Assembly: GCF_019219065.1 (NCBI RefSeq)
Contig: NZ_JAHUWK010000003.1
Location: forward strand, 310,001 to 374,000
Direction: 5' to 3'
Length of the DNA stretch: 64,000 bases
Origin: Duganella sp. sic0402
GTDB taxonomy: Bacteria > Pseudomonadota > Gammaproteobacteria > Burkholderiales > Burkholderiaceae_D
The notes below the pieces were generated by a model, which saw only the letters and a list, made by a program, of their open reading frames with translations, was not told the DNA's origin and ran no database searches. How positions within the stretch are numbered: position 1 is the stretch's first letter; each line of letters begins with the position of its first letter. Both the position numbers and the translations under genes were made by a program. This document shows positions 8,847-18,382 of the stretch, piece after piece.

Positions 8847-9673
8847 AGCGCGCACTGGCCGCCATGGCGATCAGCGCCGCTACCTTGCTGGCGCAGGCCG
8901 GTGAACAGAATGTCACCATCGCGCCGGACGTCCATGGCGCATGGGTCACGCCCGACGGCGCATGGGATGGCCGCACGGTGCTGTTCCTGCACGGCTTTGC
9001 CGACGATATGAACGGCGCCGGCGATTTGAGCAAGCGCATGTCGGCGCGCCTGGCGCAGATGGGCGTCGCCTCGCTGCGCGTCAACTTCCGTGGCGAAGGT
9101 GACCGCAAGCGCAGCAATATCGAATCCACGCTGGACACCCGCATTGCGGATACCGAGGCTGCATATGCCTTCCTGCAGAAGCAGCCAGGCGTGCAGCCAG
9201 CGCGCGGCGCGGTCCTGGGCTGGAGCCTGGGCGCCACCACCGCCATCGTCACCAGCGCGCGCCATCCACAGTGGTTCCGCAGCATGGTGCTGTGGTCCGC
9301 GCCGAGCGGCGATCAATGGCGGCAGATGACGGCGTCGCCGGTGGCGCAGAAAGCGCTGCGCGACGGCGTGGCAACGGATGTGGTGCCGGGCTGGAAAAGC
9401 ATCACCACCAAGCGCGCTTTCTACGAAAGCTTCCGTGGTGTGGACCTGGACCAGTCGCTGAGCAACTATCCGGGCGCCTTCCTGACCATACGCGGTAGCG
9501 GCGACTTTCTGCCGCAGCGCGATGCACAGATGCTGAAGCTCGCGCCAGGCAAGCCAGCGGAAGCCGCCCTGATCGGCGGCGCAGACCATATCTTCAACGT
9601 CTTCGCACCGGACGGCGGCGCAGCCCAGCGCGTGATGGACCTCACCGCCGACTGGCTGGCGCGCACGCTCTGA
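8843..9673 (+). CDS. Exported alpha/beta hydrolase
   Basis: A 276-aa hydrolase with an N-terminal signal peptide ([19 protein letters not shown], then GEQN). The oxyanion segment is FLHGFADD, the nucleophile elbow is GWSLGA (Ser128), and the late His is in [10 protein letters not shown]. It is translationally coupled to the upstream hydrolase through ATGA. The pair suggests sequential action on one ester or amide substrate across the envelope, but that is inference. Confidence 0.8.
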   Translation: MKRALAAMAISAATLLAQAGEQNVTIAPDVHGAWVTPDGAWDGRTVLFLHGFADDMNGAGDLSKRMSARLAQMGVASLRVNFRGEGDRKRSNIESTLDTRIADTEAAYAFLQKQPGVQPARGAVLGWSLGATTAIVTSARHPQWFRSMVLWSAPSGDQWRQMTASPVAQKALRDGVATDVVPGWKSITTKRAFYESFRGVDLDQSLSNYPGAFLTIRGSGDFLPQRDAQMLKLAPGKPAEAALIGGADHIFNVFAPDGGAAQRVMDLTADWLARTL

Positions 9674-9674
9674 C

Positions 9675-9947
9675 TTACAGGCTATCGGGGCATTCCCCCC
9701 TATCCTTGGTAGCCTGTATTTCCTTCTTCGTTTCGAGCAGCGCTGACCGCTGTTCGCTCAAGGTCTGTATCATGTTTTCGATATCCAGCAAGCGCGCGTC
9801 GAGGTTCTTGAGCGGCGACGTTTGCGCACCTTGGGCTCCGGCGGCCAAGGTGGCGGTAGACTCAATCCCTTGTTTACCCTGATCGTAGATCAGTTGCGCC
9901 TCAAGCTACTCACGCGACGCTACCGCCAATGGCGTTTGCAGGCCTAG
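9675..9947 (-). pseudogene. Relic of a small coiled-coil protein, internal stop and no start
   Basis: Downstream of the GH95 gene on the same strand is an open frame of 76 codons ending at 9675 with no ATG at its head. It begins just after an in-frame TAG (9906-9908). The frame upstream of that TAG also reads like protein (GLQTPLAVASRE), and a single change at the TAG, for example to Trp, would join the two parts. The C-terminal part is helical and charged (DIENMIQTLSEQRSALLETK) and ends ECPDSL. It looks like the tail of a decayed gene. The family is not recognised. Confidence 0.45.
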
Positions 9948-9958
9948 CTAACAGCCGC

Positions 9959-12280
9959 CTACAAGGAAGCGCCCAGCCGCTTGCTCTGCCCTGGCCGGAG
10001 ATTCAGCGGCGCGACTTTGTCGCCGTAGCGCACCTTGCCTGCGCCCTCGCCCGCCGTGCGGCGGATGATGGCGGAAGTCAGCTTGCCTTTGGCCCAGGCC
10101 AGGTCGACTTGGTAGCCGCCGCGTGCGCGCAAGCCTGTTACCGAGCCGTCCGGCCAGGCGGACGGCAAGGCCGGCAGCAGGTGGATTTCGCCGGTCTGCG
10201 ATTGCAGCAGCATTTCGCAGATGGCGGCGGTGGCGCCAAAGTTGCCATCGATCTGGAACGGTGGATGGGCGTCAAACATATTCGGATAAGTGCCGCCAGC
10301 GTTGTTGGACTCGGTGCCCTGGCTGCTTTGCTGCGCCGCGCGCGCGCCCGGTTTGGCCAACTGGCCGCGCAACATTTTGTGTGCGTGGTCGCCGTCCAGC
10401 AGCCGCGCCCAGTAGGCGGTCTTCCATGCCATCGACCAGCCAGTGCCGGCATCGCCACGCGCTTCCAGCGACTTGCGCGCCGCGGCGGCCAACGCCGGTG
10501 TTTGCGTCGGTGATATCTGGCGGCCGGGGAACAGGCCAAACAAATGCGATACGTGGCGATGGGTATCGCCCGGCGTATCCAGCACCTTGTCACGCTTCTC
10601 TTCCATCCATTCTAGCAATTGTCCCCAGCTGCCGACGCCAGGTGCGGCCAGCCTGTCGCGCATGGCGGCAATGCGGTCGTGGTACTGCGTATCACCCAGT
10701 GCGGCGGCGGCTTCCACCGTGTTATTGAACAGGTCCCAGATGATTTCCTGGTCATAGCTGACGCCATCTTCAATCGGCCCGTGTTCGGGGGACCATCCCA
10801 GCGGTGCGACCAGACGTCCGTCAGGCAGTTCTTTCAGATAGTCTTCCCAGAACGCTACCGCTTCCTGCATCAGCGGATAAGCGGTATTGCGCAGGAAGGC
10901 CTTGTCCTGGGTGTAGGCATAATGTTCCCAGAAGTGCTGCATATACCAGGCATTGCCGGTCTTGTTCCAGACATAGCCCATGGCGCCGAATGGATTCGAT
11001 TCGGTGCGCACGGTCCAGCCGCGCACCGGCTTGCCGGACTTGCTGACAAAGGTTTCTTCGCGCTGTACGGCTTCGCCGCTCAGGTCCGGTTGCGACATCC
11101 GCACCGACGCCGGATCGGCGATGGCTGCGGCGGCAGTGTCGGCAATCAGCTTGCGGTAGACCGGCGCCACACCGCGCACAAAATCGAGGAACGGCAAGTG
11201 ATGTTCGGACAGATTGGCCGGTTCGGCAGGCCAGTAATTCATCTGGATATTGATGTTGGTGTGGTAGTCCGAATTCCATGGCGGCGTAAGGCTGTTGTTC
11301 CACAGGCCTTGCAGGTTGGCGGGCAGCGATCCGCGCGAACTGGAGATCAGCAGATAGCGGCCGAACTGAAAAAACTGCGCTTCCAGTTCAGGATCGCTGC
11401 CCTCGGCGGTGTAGGCCGCGATACGCTGGTCGGTCGCCAGCGCGCGGCGTGCCGCAGAGGCGGCGCCAAAGTCCACGCTGACGCGGCCGAACTGCGCCGC
11501 GTAGTCGCGCTGATGCGCCGCCAGCAGCGCAGACCATAGCCTGGAAGGGACGGTGGACGTTGCAGCGGCGGCCACCTGTGCAGTGACGCGCGGCAGCGGC
11601 GGCTCGCCCTGGAAGCGGCGGGCAGCATCGTTGACGTAGCTGGTGCCTGCTCCCAGGATCAGCGTAATCGCATCGCTGCCGGTGAAGGTGATCTTGCCGC
11701 CCGCCACCGCCAGCTTGCCGCCTTCGTTCAGCACCTGCACCTGGCTGGCGTACTGCATCGCATTCGGCAACATGCCGCTGGCAGTGATGCGATTGCCCTG
11801 CGTGCTGAGCTGCGCATTGTGCATGTCGGTCAGCTCGATGGAGCCGCTGTACTGCCCGCGCTTGCTGGCCGTCAGCCTGACTGCAATCACCTGCGCCGGA
11901 TAGCTGGCCAGCGCTTCGCGCTTGAACTGTACACCGTTGTGCGTGTAGCTCACCTTGTGCACGCTGCGGCCGATATCCAGCTGCCGCGCATAGGCGGTCG
12001 TGCCCTGGTCGTGGCCCGGCAGGTTGATGTAGACATCGCCAAATGGCTGATACGCCCCCATCGCCTTGTCATCGCCAGTCCACAGCGTGATGTCGTTGAA
12101 CTGCAAGCGCTCGCGCGCCAGCTGCCCGAAGATCATCGCGCCGATACGGCCATTACCGATAGGGAGCGCTTCCTTTTCCCAGCCTGCCGCCGTATCCGGC
12201 GCAGGCTGCGCATAACGCAAGGTCAGATCTGGCGCGGCGGCCGCGCTGGCGGCCACCAGGACCAAGGCAAGCAGTTTCAT
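9959..12280 (-). CDS. GH95 alpha-L-fucosidase / alpha-L-galactosidase
   Basis: A 773-aa exported enzyme. A signal peptide ([16 protein letters not shown]) is followed by the GH95 N-terminal beta-domain ([30 protein letters not shown]) and the (alpha/alpha)6 barrel with the Asn-rich catalytic segment [20 protein letters not shown] near residue 340. The late motif [19 protein letters not shown] is typical of the family. GH95 enzymes remove alpha-1,2-linked L-fucose, or L-galactose, from xyloglucan side chains, which fits this locus. It is the last gene of the receptor-GH35-GH31-GH39-GH95 run and its start overlaps the GH39 stop by 4 bp. Confidence 0.92.
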   Translation of the reverse strand: MKLLALVLVAASAAAAPDLTLRYAQPAPDTAAGWEKEALPIGNGRIGAMIFGQLARERLQFNDITLWTGDDKAMGAYQPFGDVYINLPGHDQGTTAYARQLDIGRSVHKVSYTHNGVQFKREALASYPAQVIAVRLTASKRGQYSGSIELTDMHNAQLSTQGNRITASGMLPNAMQYASQVQVLNEGGKLAVAGGKITFTGSDAITLILGAGTSYVNDAARRFQGEPPLPRVTAQVAAAATSTVPSRLWSALLAAHQRDYAAQFGRVSVDFGAASAARRALATDQRIAAYTAEGSDPELEAQFFQFGRYLLISSSRGSLPANLQGLWNNSLTPPWNSDYHTNINIQMNYWPAEPANLSEHHLPFLDFVRGVAPVYRKLIADTAAAAIADPASVRMSQPDLSGEAVQREETFVSKSGKPVRGWTVRTESNPFGAMGYVWNKTGNAWYMQHFWEHYAYTQDKAFLRNTAYPLMQEAVAFWEDYLKELPDGRLVAPLGWSPEHGPIEDGVSYDQEIIWDLFNNTVEAAAALGDTQYHDRIAAMRDRLAAPGVGSWGQLLEWMEEKRDKVLDTPGDTHRHVSHLFGLFPGRQISPTQTPALAAAARKSLEARGDAGTGWSMAWKTAYWARLLDGDHAHKMLRGQLAKPGARAAQQSSQGTESNNAGGTYPNMFDAHPPFQIDGNFGATAAICEMLLQSQTGEIHLLPALPSAWPDGSVTGLRARGGYQVDLAWAKGKLTSAIIRRTAGEGAGKVRYGDKVAPLNLRPGQSKRLGASL

Positions 12281-13824
12281 TGCGGGTTAATTTTGATCAG
12301 CACCACGTCATTGACACGCATCTTCACCTTCACGCTGGCGACGCCGGAAGCCGGCACCTTGACCGTGCTGGTCTGCGGACGATCCGTCGTCAGCGCCTGC
12401 AAACGCTCCAGCTGGCGCGGCGTCAACGTCTTCGGCGAACCCAGTTTCAGATAGCCGGTGTGGGCATCATTCGCCTCAAATCCGGTGCGGTACACGCTGA
12501 CCGAATACGCGCCGGGCTTCAGCCCTTTCAGGTCCACGCTCAATGGCGCGCCATCGCGCGTAGGCTGCACGGTGGTGAAGAAACCGCGGTTGCTGCGGCC
12601 CTGCTTCGGCGTCTGGAAGTCCCACGCCAGCACCTGCACGCCGCGTCCATCCTTGGCCGCGTAGCTCTGCGCGTCGGCGGTCTTGATGGCGGTGTCGCCC
12701 AACTGGTTCAGGTATTTGTAGGCGAACCAGGCCGGCTTGCGCACGCCCTGTGGATTCATCAAACCAAAGCCGCCTTCAAACGGCGCGGTCGGCGGGCCCG
12801 GCTCCTCAAACAGGTCGCTATAGGTCCAATAGCTCATGCCCTGCAACAGTCCCTCGGTCGCTTTCAGCTTGCTGAGGATGTACGGCGCGCTGATGTAGGA
12901 ATCGTGCACCGGATCGCGCGGCGTATAGCTGGTGCTCCACTCGGTGAAGTACAGCGGCATATCCGGATGGCCGGCGGCCACCATCTCCTTGCGCACCTTG
13001 CGTACATCGCCAACGATGGCGTCCGGTGATGGCGACAGCTTGGTATCCTCCTTGCCATTCTCGTCGAGGAAGCCGCCATCCACGCCATAGGTATGCGTGG
13101 TGACGAAGTCCACCACCGAGCCGGATTGCTTGGCATGCGCCAGGAACTCCGGCACCCACGCCGCTCCCGCAGTCGACGGGCCGCCCACGCGCAGCGCCGG
13201 ATCAATCGCCTTGATAGTGCGCGAAGTGATATCGAACAGCTCGAAGTACACCTTCTGATCCGCCTTCTCCCAGAAGCCCTCCAGATTAGGCTCGTTCCAC
13301 ACTTCAAAGAACCAGCTGCGCACTTCTTCCTTGCCGTAGCGCTCCTGCAAGTGGCGCACAAACGCATCCACCAGGCCGGCCCACTTCTTCGGATCGGGAT
13401 GCGAGGTATTACCCTTCCAGTAGAAGATGCTCAGATCCGAGCTGCGCATCGCCAGCGGCGTAAAGCCCAGTTCGATAAACGGCTTGACGCCCATCTTCAG
13501 CAGGCGGTCGTACAGGTAGTCGATCTTGGTCCAGTCGTACACCGGCTTGCCATCCACTTCCTTGTACGTGCCCAGCACGTCGTGGAAGATGGCGTGGAAG
13601 CGGATGTAGCGGAAACCCAGTTCATCCCTGGCGATCTTGAGCTGCGCCAGGCTGTCGTCGCGGATCAGCGTGCCCGGATAATCCGAGCCCACAGACAGGT
13701 CGGCGAAGCGGTCGCGTGGCGTGCCGGCGGAACCGGCATCGACAGCAATACGGCGCTCCATCGCCGGCGCGGCGACGGCGGATGCGCTCAAGACAAACCA
13801 TACAGCTGCGGTCAGAGTTTTCAT
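12277..13824 (-). CDS. GH39 beta-xylosidase-like glycoside hydrolase
   Basis: A 515-aa exported protein with signal peptide [19 protein letters not shown]. The (beta/alpha)8 barrel carries the clan GH-A acid/base motif FEVWNEPN (Glu178) and a nucleophile in YFTEWSTSY (Glu295). The His/Tyr-rich strand [10 protein letters not shown] matches GH39. The family includes beta-xylosidases and some arabinosidases acting on oligosaccharides. It lies 1 bp after the GH31 stop and overlaps GH95 by 4 bp. GH39 is an addition to the canonical receptor-GH31-GH35-GH95 xyloglucan set, so it may let the cell use xylan-derived pieces too (inference). Confidence 0.88.
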   Translation of the reverse strand: MKTLTAAVWFVLSASAVAAPAMERRIAVDAGSAGTPRDRFADLSVGSDYPGTLIRDDSLAQLKIARDELGFRYIRFHAIFHDVLGTYKEVDGKPVYDWTKIDYLYDRLLKMGVKPFIELGFTPLAMRSSDLSIFYWKGNTSHPDPKKWAGLVDAFVRHLQERYGKEEVRSWFFEVWNEPNLEGFWEKADQKVYFELFDITSRTIKAIDPALRVGGPSTAGAAWVPEFLAHAKQSGSVVDFVTTHTYGVDGGFLDENGKEDTKLSPSPDAIVGDVRKVRKEMVAAGHPDMPLYFTEWSTSYTPRDPVHDSYISAPYILSKLKATEGLLQGMSYWTYSDLFEEPGPPTAPFEGGFGLMNPQGVRKPAWFAYKYLNQLGDTAIKTADAQSYAAKDGRGVQVLAWDFQTPKQGRSNRGFFTTVQPTRDGAPLSVDLKGLKPGAYSVSVYRTGFEANDAHTGYLKLGSPKTLTPRQLERLQALTTDRPQTSTVKVPASGVASVKVKMRVNDVVLIKINPQ

Positions 13825-13825
13825 A

Positions 13826-16699
13826 TCAACGGTTCACGGTAACAGCTTTGCCTTCGTAGCTGACAAGCTTGTCGGACACATCGAAATTATCGGTGCTGGA
13901 AACGCCAGGTTTGATGAAACGGACCTTGAACTGGCGCTTGGCCACCATGCCCTTGTACTGGCCAGCACGGTCGCCAATGGTGACCACGCCGGTCTTGTCA
14001 TTGTAGCGCAACGGAATGCGGCTGGCCTCACCGCGCAGATAAGCATTGCTGACGCCATCGTCTTCGTACAGGGTGAAGCTTCCGTCAGCGCCGGTGTAGA
14101 CGTACAGCGTGAGCGGCGCGTCGGGCTTCTCGTCCACGTATTGCGTCACCGGACCAAGCGGCAGGATGGCGCCGGCTTTCACCAGCACCGGCATGCGCGT
14201 TTCCGGCGCCTTGATGGTGGCAGTGCTGCCGCCCTTGTGCAGCTCGCCGGTGTAGAAGTCATACCAGTTGGCGCCCTTCGGCATGTACACGCTGCGCTCG
14301 CGCGCGCCGTACACATACACCGGCGCCACCAGCATGCTGCGGCCGAACAGGTATTGGTCGTTGATGTTCTTCACTGCGTCGTCCTGTGGGAAGTCCATCA
14401 CCAGGCCGCGCATGATGGAGCCGGAATCGTAATGCGTCTCGGCGGCGGCCGAGTAAATATACGGCATCAGGCGGTAGCGCAGCTGGTCGTACCAGACCAT
14501 CGATTCGCGCATCGGCGAACCAGCCGGCGAAATCTCGTGGATCTCGCGCTTCACCACTTCGCCGTGGGAACGGAATAGCGGCGAGAATGCGCCAAACTGG
14601 AACCAGCGCAGATTCAGCTCGCGCCATTCCTTGATATCTTCCGGGTTGCCCTGCTTGGCGCCGGTGCTGCGATTCTCTTGCGCCGAACCGACTTCGCCAA
14701 CCTGGAAGCGCGTCTCCTGCGCATAGCCGCCGATATCGTGCGTCCAGTTCGGAATGCCGGACATCGACATGCTGACACCCGCCGAAATCTGGTCGAACAG
14801 ATTGTTCCAGCGGCTGGCCGTATCGCCGCTCCACAACGCGGTGCCGTTGCGCTGGATGCCGGCGAAACCGGAGCGCGACAGAATGAACTGGCGCTTGTCA
14901 GGCTGGTCCGCCTTCAGGTGATTGTAGAAGCCTTCGGTATGCACCAGGCTATACGGATTGAAGGTGATCTCGCCGCCGCCATACACGGTCGGGCCGATCA
15001 GCTTTTTGAAATCCGCCGGACGGGTGTTCGACAGCACATCAGGCTCGGTGTTATCCATCCACCAGGCGTCGAAGCCCAGGTCCACCAGCTTGCTCTTCAT
15101 CTGGCGGTAGTAGATGTCACGCGCTTCCTTGGTGTACGGGTCATAGTGGCTGTTCTTGTAGCCGGGGCCTACCCAATCCAGGTCGCCGTTCTCGACGTTC
15201 TTGGTCCACATATGGCCCTTGGCCGCCAGCTCCTTGTAGTTGTCGGTATTGGAGTAGAACTTGCCCCAGATCGAAATCATGATGCGCGCATTGGCCTTGT
15301 GGACTTCGTCCACCATCGCTTTCGCATTCGGGAAGCGCGACTTGTCGAAGTCGTGCGAACCCCAGCCGTTCTCCGGCCAGTAGAACCAGTCCTGCACGAT
15401 GTTATCGACCGGCCAGCCCTGCTTGCGGTATTCGCGCAGCACGCCCAGCAACTGCTCCTGGGTTTCGTAGCGCTGGCGCGACTGCCAGAAACCATAGGCC
15501 CACTTCGGCATCATCGGCGCCTGGCCGGTCAGGTGGCGGTAGCCGGCGATGACGTTGTCAATGCTCTCGCCGCTGACCACATAGTAGTTGATGCCTTGCG
15601 CGACTTCCGACGAGAAGGTCAGCGAATGGCGCTCGTCCTGCGGCAGCGGATCGTTGTGGGTGATCGCCACCATGCCACCGCTCGGCTTCCACTCCAGGTG
15701 CAGCTTGACCGGCTTGTTGGCCTCGAACTTCACTTCAAAGTTGTGATACCACGGGTTCCAGCCCTGGCGCCACACGTCCATCACTTCCTTGCCATCGACA
15801 GTCAGCTTGGCGTAGTCCGACGAGTACAGCTGCATCTTGTGCACGCCCGGCTTGGCCGAGGCCATCGTGCCTTCCCATACCACCTTCAGGTTGGCGGCTT
15901 TCGGGTCGCCGGCTTGCTTCGGCCAGTTCTCGGCCACGTCTTTCAGGTATTGGTAGGCGATGTCTTTTTCCTGGCGCGTGAACACCAGCTTGTCGCCCAC
16001 GTAGTAGCGCGCGGTCAGGCCGCCGGCCTTGCCTTCGGCGTCGGTCAGCTTCAGGTCGCGGCTCAGCCACGCATACGGCTTGCTGTCGCCGAAGCGCGAG
16101 ATCGCATTGTTATCCCACAGCACGCCGTAGTTTTTATCGGAGACCACGAACGGCACGGCAATCGCCATATTGTGCTGCATCAGCAGCACGTCTTCGCCGT
16201 TCAGATTCATCTGGTGATTCTGATGCTGGCCCAGGCCGTAGAAGGCGTCCTTGGTGCCGTAGTTGAAGCCCTGCTTCACCGCCAGGAAGGGCTTGCCGTC
16301 GATATCGACCGGCGCCATGCTCTCCGCCTGCTGCGTCAGAAAGGCTTTGCCGGCGGCGTTGAAGAACTGCACCTGGCCAGTCGCCAGCGACACCGCCACC
16401 GAAATCTTCTTCGCCTTCAGCGTGACTTTGTCCTTGCCTGCTGCGGTGACGCTGAAGTTACCGCTAACAGGTGCGGCCACGGTCATCAGCGACGGCGTCA
16501 GCGATTTGCCCGCCTGGTCCAGCTTGACCACATGGATGATGTTATCGGCCATGACCTCCAGCCGCACTTCCCTGGCGGCGCCGCTGTCAGGCTTGACCAC
16601 CACGCCGGTGGCGGTCTTTTCAAACGTGCCGGCCACTGCCTGGCCGGCTGCGATCACGGCCAGGCACGAGGCCGCGTGAGCGAGGGTCTTGATGCGCAT
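13826..16699 (-). CDS. GH31 alpha-xylosidase with inserted PA14 domain
   Basis: A 957-aa enzyme. The ATG at 16699 is chosen because it gives a signal peptide (MRIKTLAHAASCLAVIAAGQ) and has GGAGA just upstream. An N-terminal beta-sandwich is interrupted at about residues 228-350 by a PA14 domain (GLTARYY, VVWEGTMAS, KLTVDGKEVMDVW). The GH31 barrel has its nucleophile in WWMDNTEPD (Asp549) and acid/base in ALWSGDTASRW (Asp626). The PA14 insertion is the known hallmark of the Cellvibrio xyloglucan alpha-xylosidase Xyl31A and aids binding of longer oligosaccharides. It would remove non-reducing-end xylose from xyloglucan fragments. It lies 14 bp downstream of GH35. Confidence 0.93.
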   Translation of the reverse strand: MRIKTLAHAASCLAVIAAGQAVAGTFEKTATGVVVKPDSGAAREVRLEVMADNIIHVVKLDQAGKSLTPSLMTVAAPVSGNFSVTAAGKDKVTLKAKKISVAVSLATGQVQFFNAAGKAFLTQQAESMAPVDIDGKPFLAVKQGFNYGTKDAFYGLGQHQNHQMNLNGEDVLLMQHNMAIAVPFVVSDKNYGVLWDNNAISRFGDSKPYAWLSRDLKLTDAEGKAGGLTARYYVGDKLVFTRQEKDIAYQYLKDVAENWPKQAGDPKAANLKVVWEGTMASAKPGVHKMQLYSSDYAKLTVDGKEVMDVWRQGWNPWYHNFEVKFEANKPVKLHLEWKPSGGMVAITHNDPLPQDERHSLTFSSEVAQGINYYVVSGESIDNVIAGYRHLTGQAPMMPKWAYGFWQSRQRYETQEQLLGVLREYRKQGWPVDNIVQDWFYWPENGWGSHDFDKSRFPNAKAMVDEVHKANARIMISIWGKFYSNTDNYKELAAKGHMWTKNVENGDLDWVGPGYKNSHYDPYTKEARDIYYRQMKSKLVDLGFDAWWMDNTEPDVLSNTRPADFKKLIGPTVYGGGEITFNPYSLVHTEGFYNHLKADQPDKRQFILSRSGFAGIQRNGTALWSGDTASRWNNLFDQISAGVSMSMSGIPNWTHDIGGYAQETRFQVGEVGSAQENRSTGAKQGNPEDIKEWRELNLRWFQFGAFSPLFRSHGEVVKREIHEISPAGSPMRESMVWYDQLRYRLMPYIYSAAAETHYDSGSIMRGLVMDFPQDDAVKNINDQYLFGRSMLVAPVYVYGARERSVYMPKGANWYDFYTGELHKGGSTATIKAPETRMPVLVKAGAILPLGPVTQYVDEKPDAPLTLYVYTGADGSFTLYEDDGVSNAYLRGEASRIPLRYNDKTGVVTIGDRAGQYKGMVAKRQFKVRFIKPGVSSTDNFDVSDKLVSYEGKAVTVNR

Positions 16700-16713
16700 A
16701 TTGTCTCCGTATT

Positions 16714-18360
16714 TTAGTAAGTGCCAACCTTCACCTTCAACACCACCGGATTGCCGGTCAGGTTGAGGCCATAATCCGTCTGATCGCCATTCCAGTTGCG
16801 TTCCATGATCCACTTGCCGGAGGCGTCGTAGCGCCCCTCTTCCACGCGTGCCCACATGGTTGGCTTGCCTTCGGCATGGTCGATCTTCACGCGCGCGCGC
16901 TGGCCGATGATGATGAATTCATTATCGCTGATTTGCGCAATCGATACGCCGCCGTTGGGAATCTCGGTCCCTGCCGGTACGTCCTTGACGTGCTTGAAGT
17001 ATTCACGCTCGCCGAACTGCCACTCGCGGAACGAGATGGTGGCCTTCCAGCCTTTCAGGTCCACGGTTTGCGGCTGGCGGTCGTCGCCCTCGGCCACGCC
17101 ATAGGTACGGCCTTCAAACGCCCACTTGGCCCACTGCCGCTCCATCGGGCGGAAGGCGGCGTAGATTTTGCCAAACGGCTCCACCATGGTCTTGTCGATG
17201 GCCTTGTGACCCAGCGGGTAATTGCTGTAGTCGGCGTAGTCGATGCCGAATGGCGAGAAGCCGATGGCGCCGCGTCCCAGCACCAGGTAGGTGTAGCGCA
17301 CGTACTCGGCGGCGTTGCTCATCTCCGGCACCATCAGCGGATTGTCCTTGCGCTGGAAGTGGTTCAGCGAGGCGGTGAACTTCTTCGAGTCTGGGCCATA
17401 AATGTCCGGGCCGGCGAAGTCGATATGCGGCGCGGCGGCGCGGTAGATATCGATCACGTCATAGGTCGGGCCGCCGCTGGCGAAGTTTTCCTTCCACGGC
17501 TTGACCGGGTCTTCGGTCGAATCGCGCTGCGAGTTGTTCACGAACATCGGCAGGTTGTAGACGGCGCGGCCGGCCTTGGCGATTTCCTCGATATAGCTGG
17601 CGATGGAATAGGCGTGGAAGTATTCGTCGGCGTAGTCGCCATACACCTGTTTCCAGGTGCCGGTTTTGGCCAGCGGGACCGGGGATTTTTTATAGTCCAG
17701 CACCGCCTGCGGCACCGGCTGGTTGAACAGCGCTTCCGCCTTCGGCGCGAAATCGCGTGCAAAGCCGTAGGTGCCCACTTCGTTCTCGACCTGCACCATG
17801 ATCACGGTGCGCTGCGCTTCGTCGATTTTTTTAATGTGGGTCATCAGCGCCACGAAAGCCTTCTTGTCGGCTTTCAGCGTCTCTTCGCCTTGCGGCGACA
17901 GGCAGTAAGTGATCTTCCCGTTCCTGTCCAGCATGCGCGGGAAGCGCGCGTTGTTGAACTTGACCCATTCCGGCGTGTAGCTAGGACCGGTGTTTTTCCA
18001 GGTGCCGAACCACAGCAGCACCAGTTTGACTTTGTTCTTGCGGGCTTCCGCCACCAGCGTATCGACATAGCTGAAATCGAACTTGCCTTCCACCTGCTCG
18101 ATCTGTTCCCAGGCGACCGGGATTTCGAGGGTGTTGGCGTTCATATCCTTGATGGCCGCGAACACTTTGTTCAGGGCCAGCGGATAGTTACTGGAATTCT
18201 GCGCCTGCCCGCCGAGCACGACGAAAGGCGCGCCGTCCACCATCAAGGCGAAACGGCCATCCTTCTTCACGATCTGCGGGATATCTGAGGCGGCCGCCGC
18301 GCCAGCTGCGGCCATCAAAAAACTGAGGGAAAGAACAAGCTGGCGGGCGGATTGCTTCAT
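16714..18360 (-). CDS. GH35 beta-galactosidase
   Basis: A 548-aa exported enzyme with signal peptide MKQSARQLVLSLSFLMAAAG. The GH35 barrel shows a tandem VQVENEVGTYG (acid/base Glu194) and MVPEMSNAAEYVRY (nucleophile Glu346). The C-terminal beta-domain (after about 400) resembles DUF5597, the arrangement of Cellvibrio Bgl35A, which removes beta-1,2-galactose from xyloglucan. It sits directly downstream of the TonB-dependent receptor (22 bp gap) and 14 bp upstream of GH31. Confidence 0.92.
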   Translation of the reverse strand: MKQSARQLVLSLSFLMAAAGAAAASDIPQIVKKDGRFALMVDGAPFVVLGGQAQNSSNYPLALNKVFAAIKDMNANTLEIPVAWEQIEQVEGKFDFSYVDTLVAEARKNKVKLVLLWFGTWKNTGPSYTPEWVKFNNARFPRMLDRNGKITYCLSPQGEETLKADKKAFVALMTHIKKIDEAQRTVIMVQVENEVGTYGFARDFAPKAEALFNQPVPQAVLDYKKSPVPLAKTGTWKQVYGDYADEYFHAYSIASYIEEIAKAGRAVYNLPMFVNNSQRDSTEDPVKPWKENFASGGPTYDVIDIYRAAAPHIDFAGPDIYGPDSKKFTASLNHFQRKDNPLMVPEMSNAAEYVRYTYLVLGRGAIGFSPFGIDYADYSNYPLGHKAIDKTMVEPFGKIYAAFRPMERQWAKWAFEGRTYGVAEGDDRQPQTVDLKGWKATISFREWQFGEREYFKHVKDVPAGTEIPNGGVSIAQISDNEFIIIGQRARVKIDHAEGKPTMWARVEEGRYDASGKWIMERNWNGDQTDYGLNLTGNPVVLKVKVGTY

Positions 18361-18382
18361 CTGTTTAAAGCCTTTCTTTAAG

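Noticed and set aside
14678-16717. Long open frame on the plus strand (679 codons) across GH31
   Set aside because: It is antisense to a clear GH31 gene with signal peptide and catalytic motifs; such long shadow frames are common in GC-rich genes.
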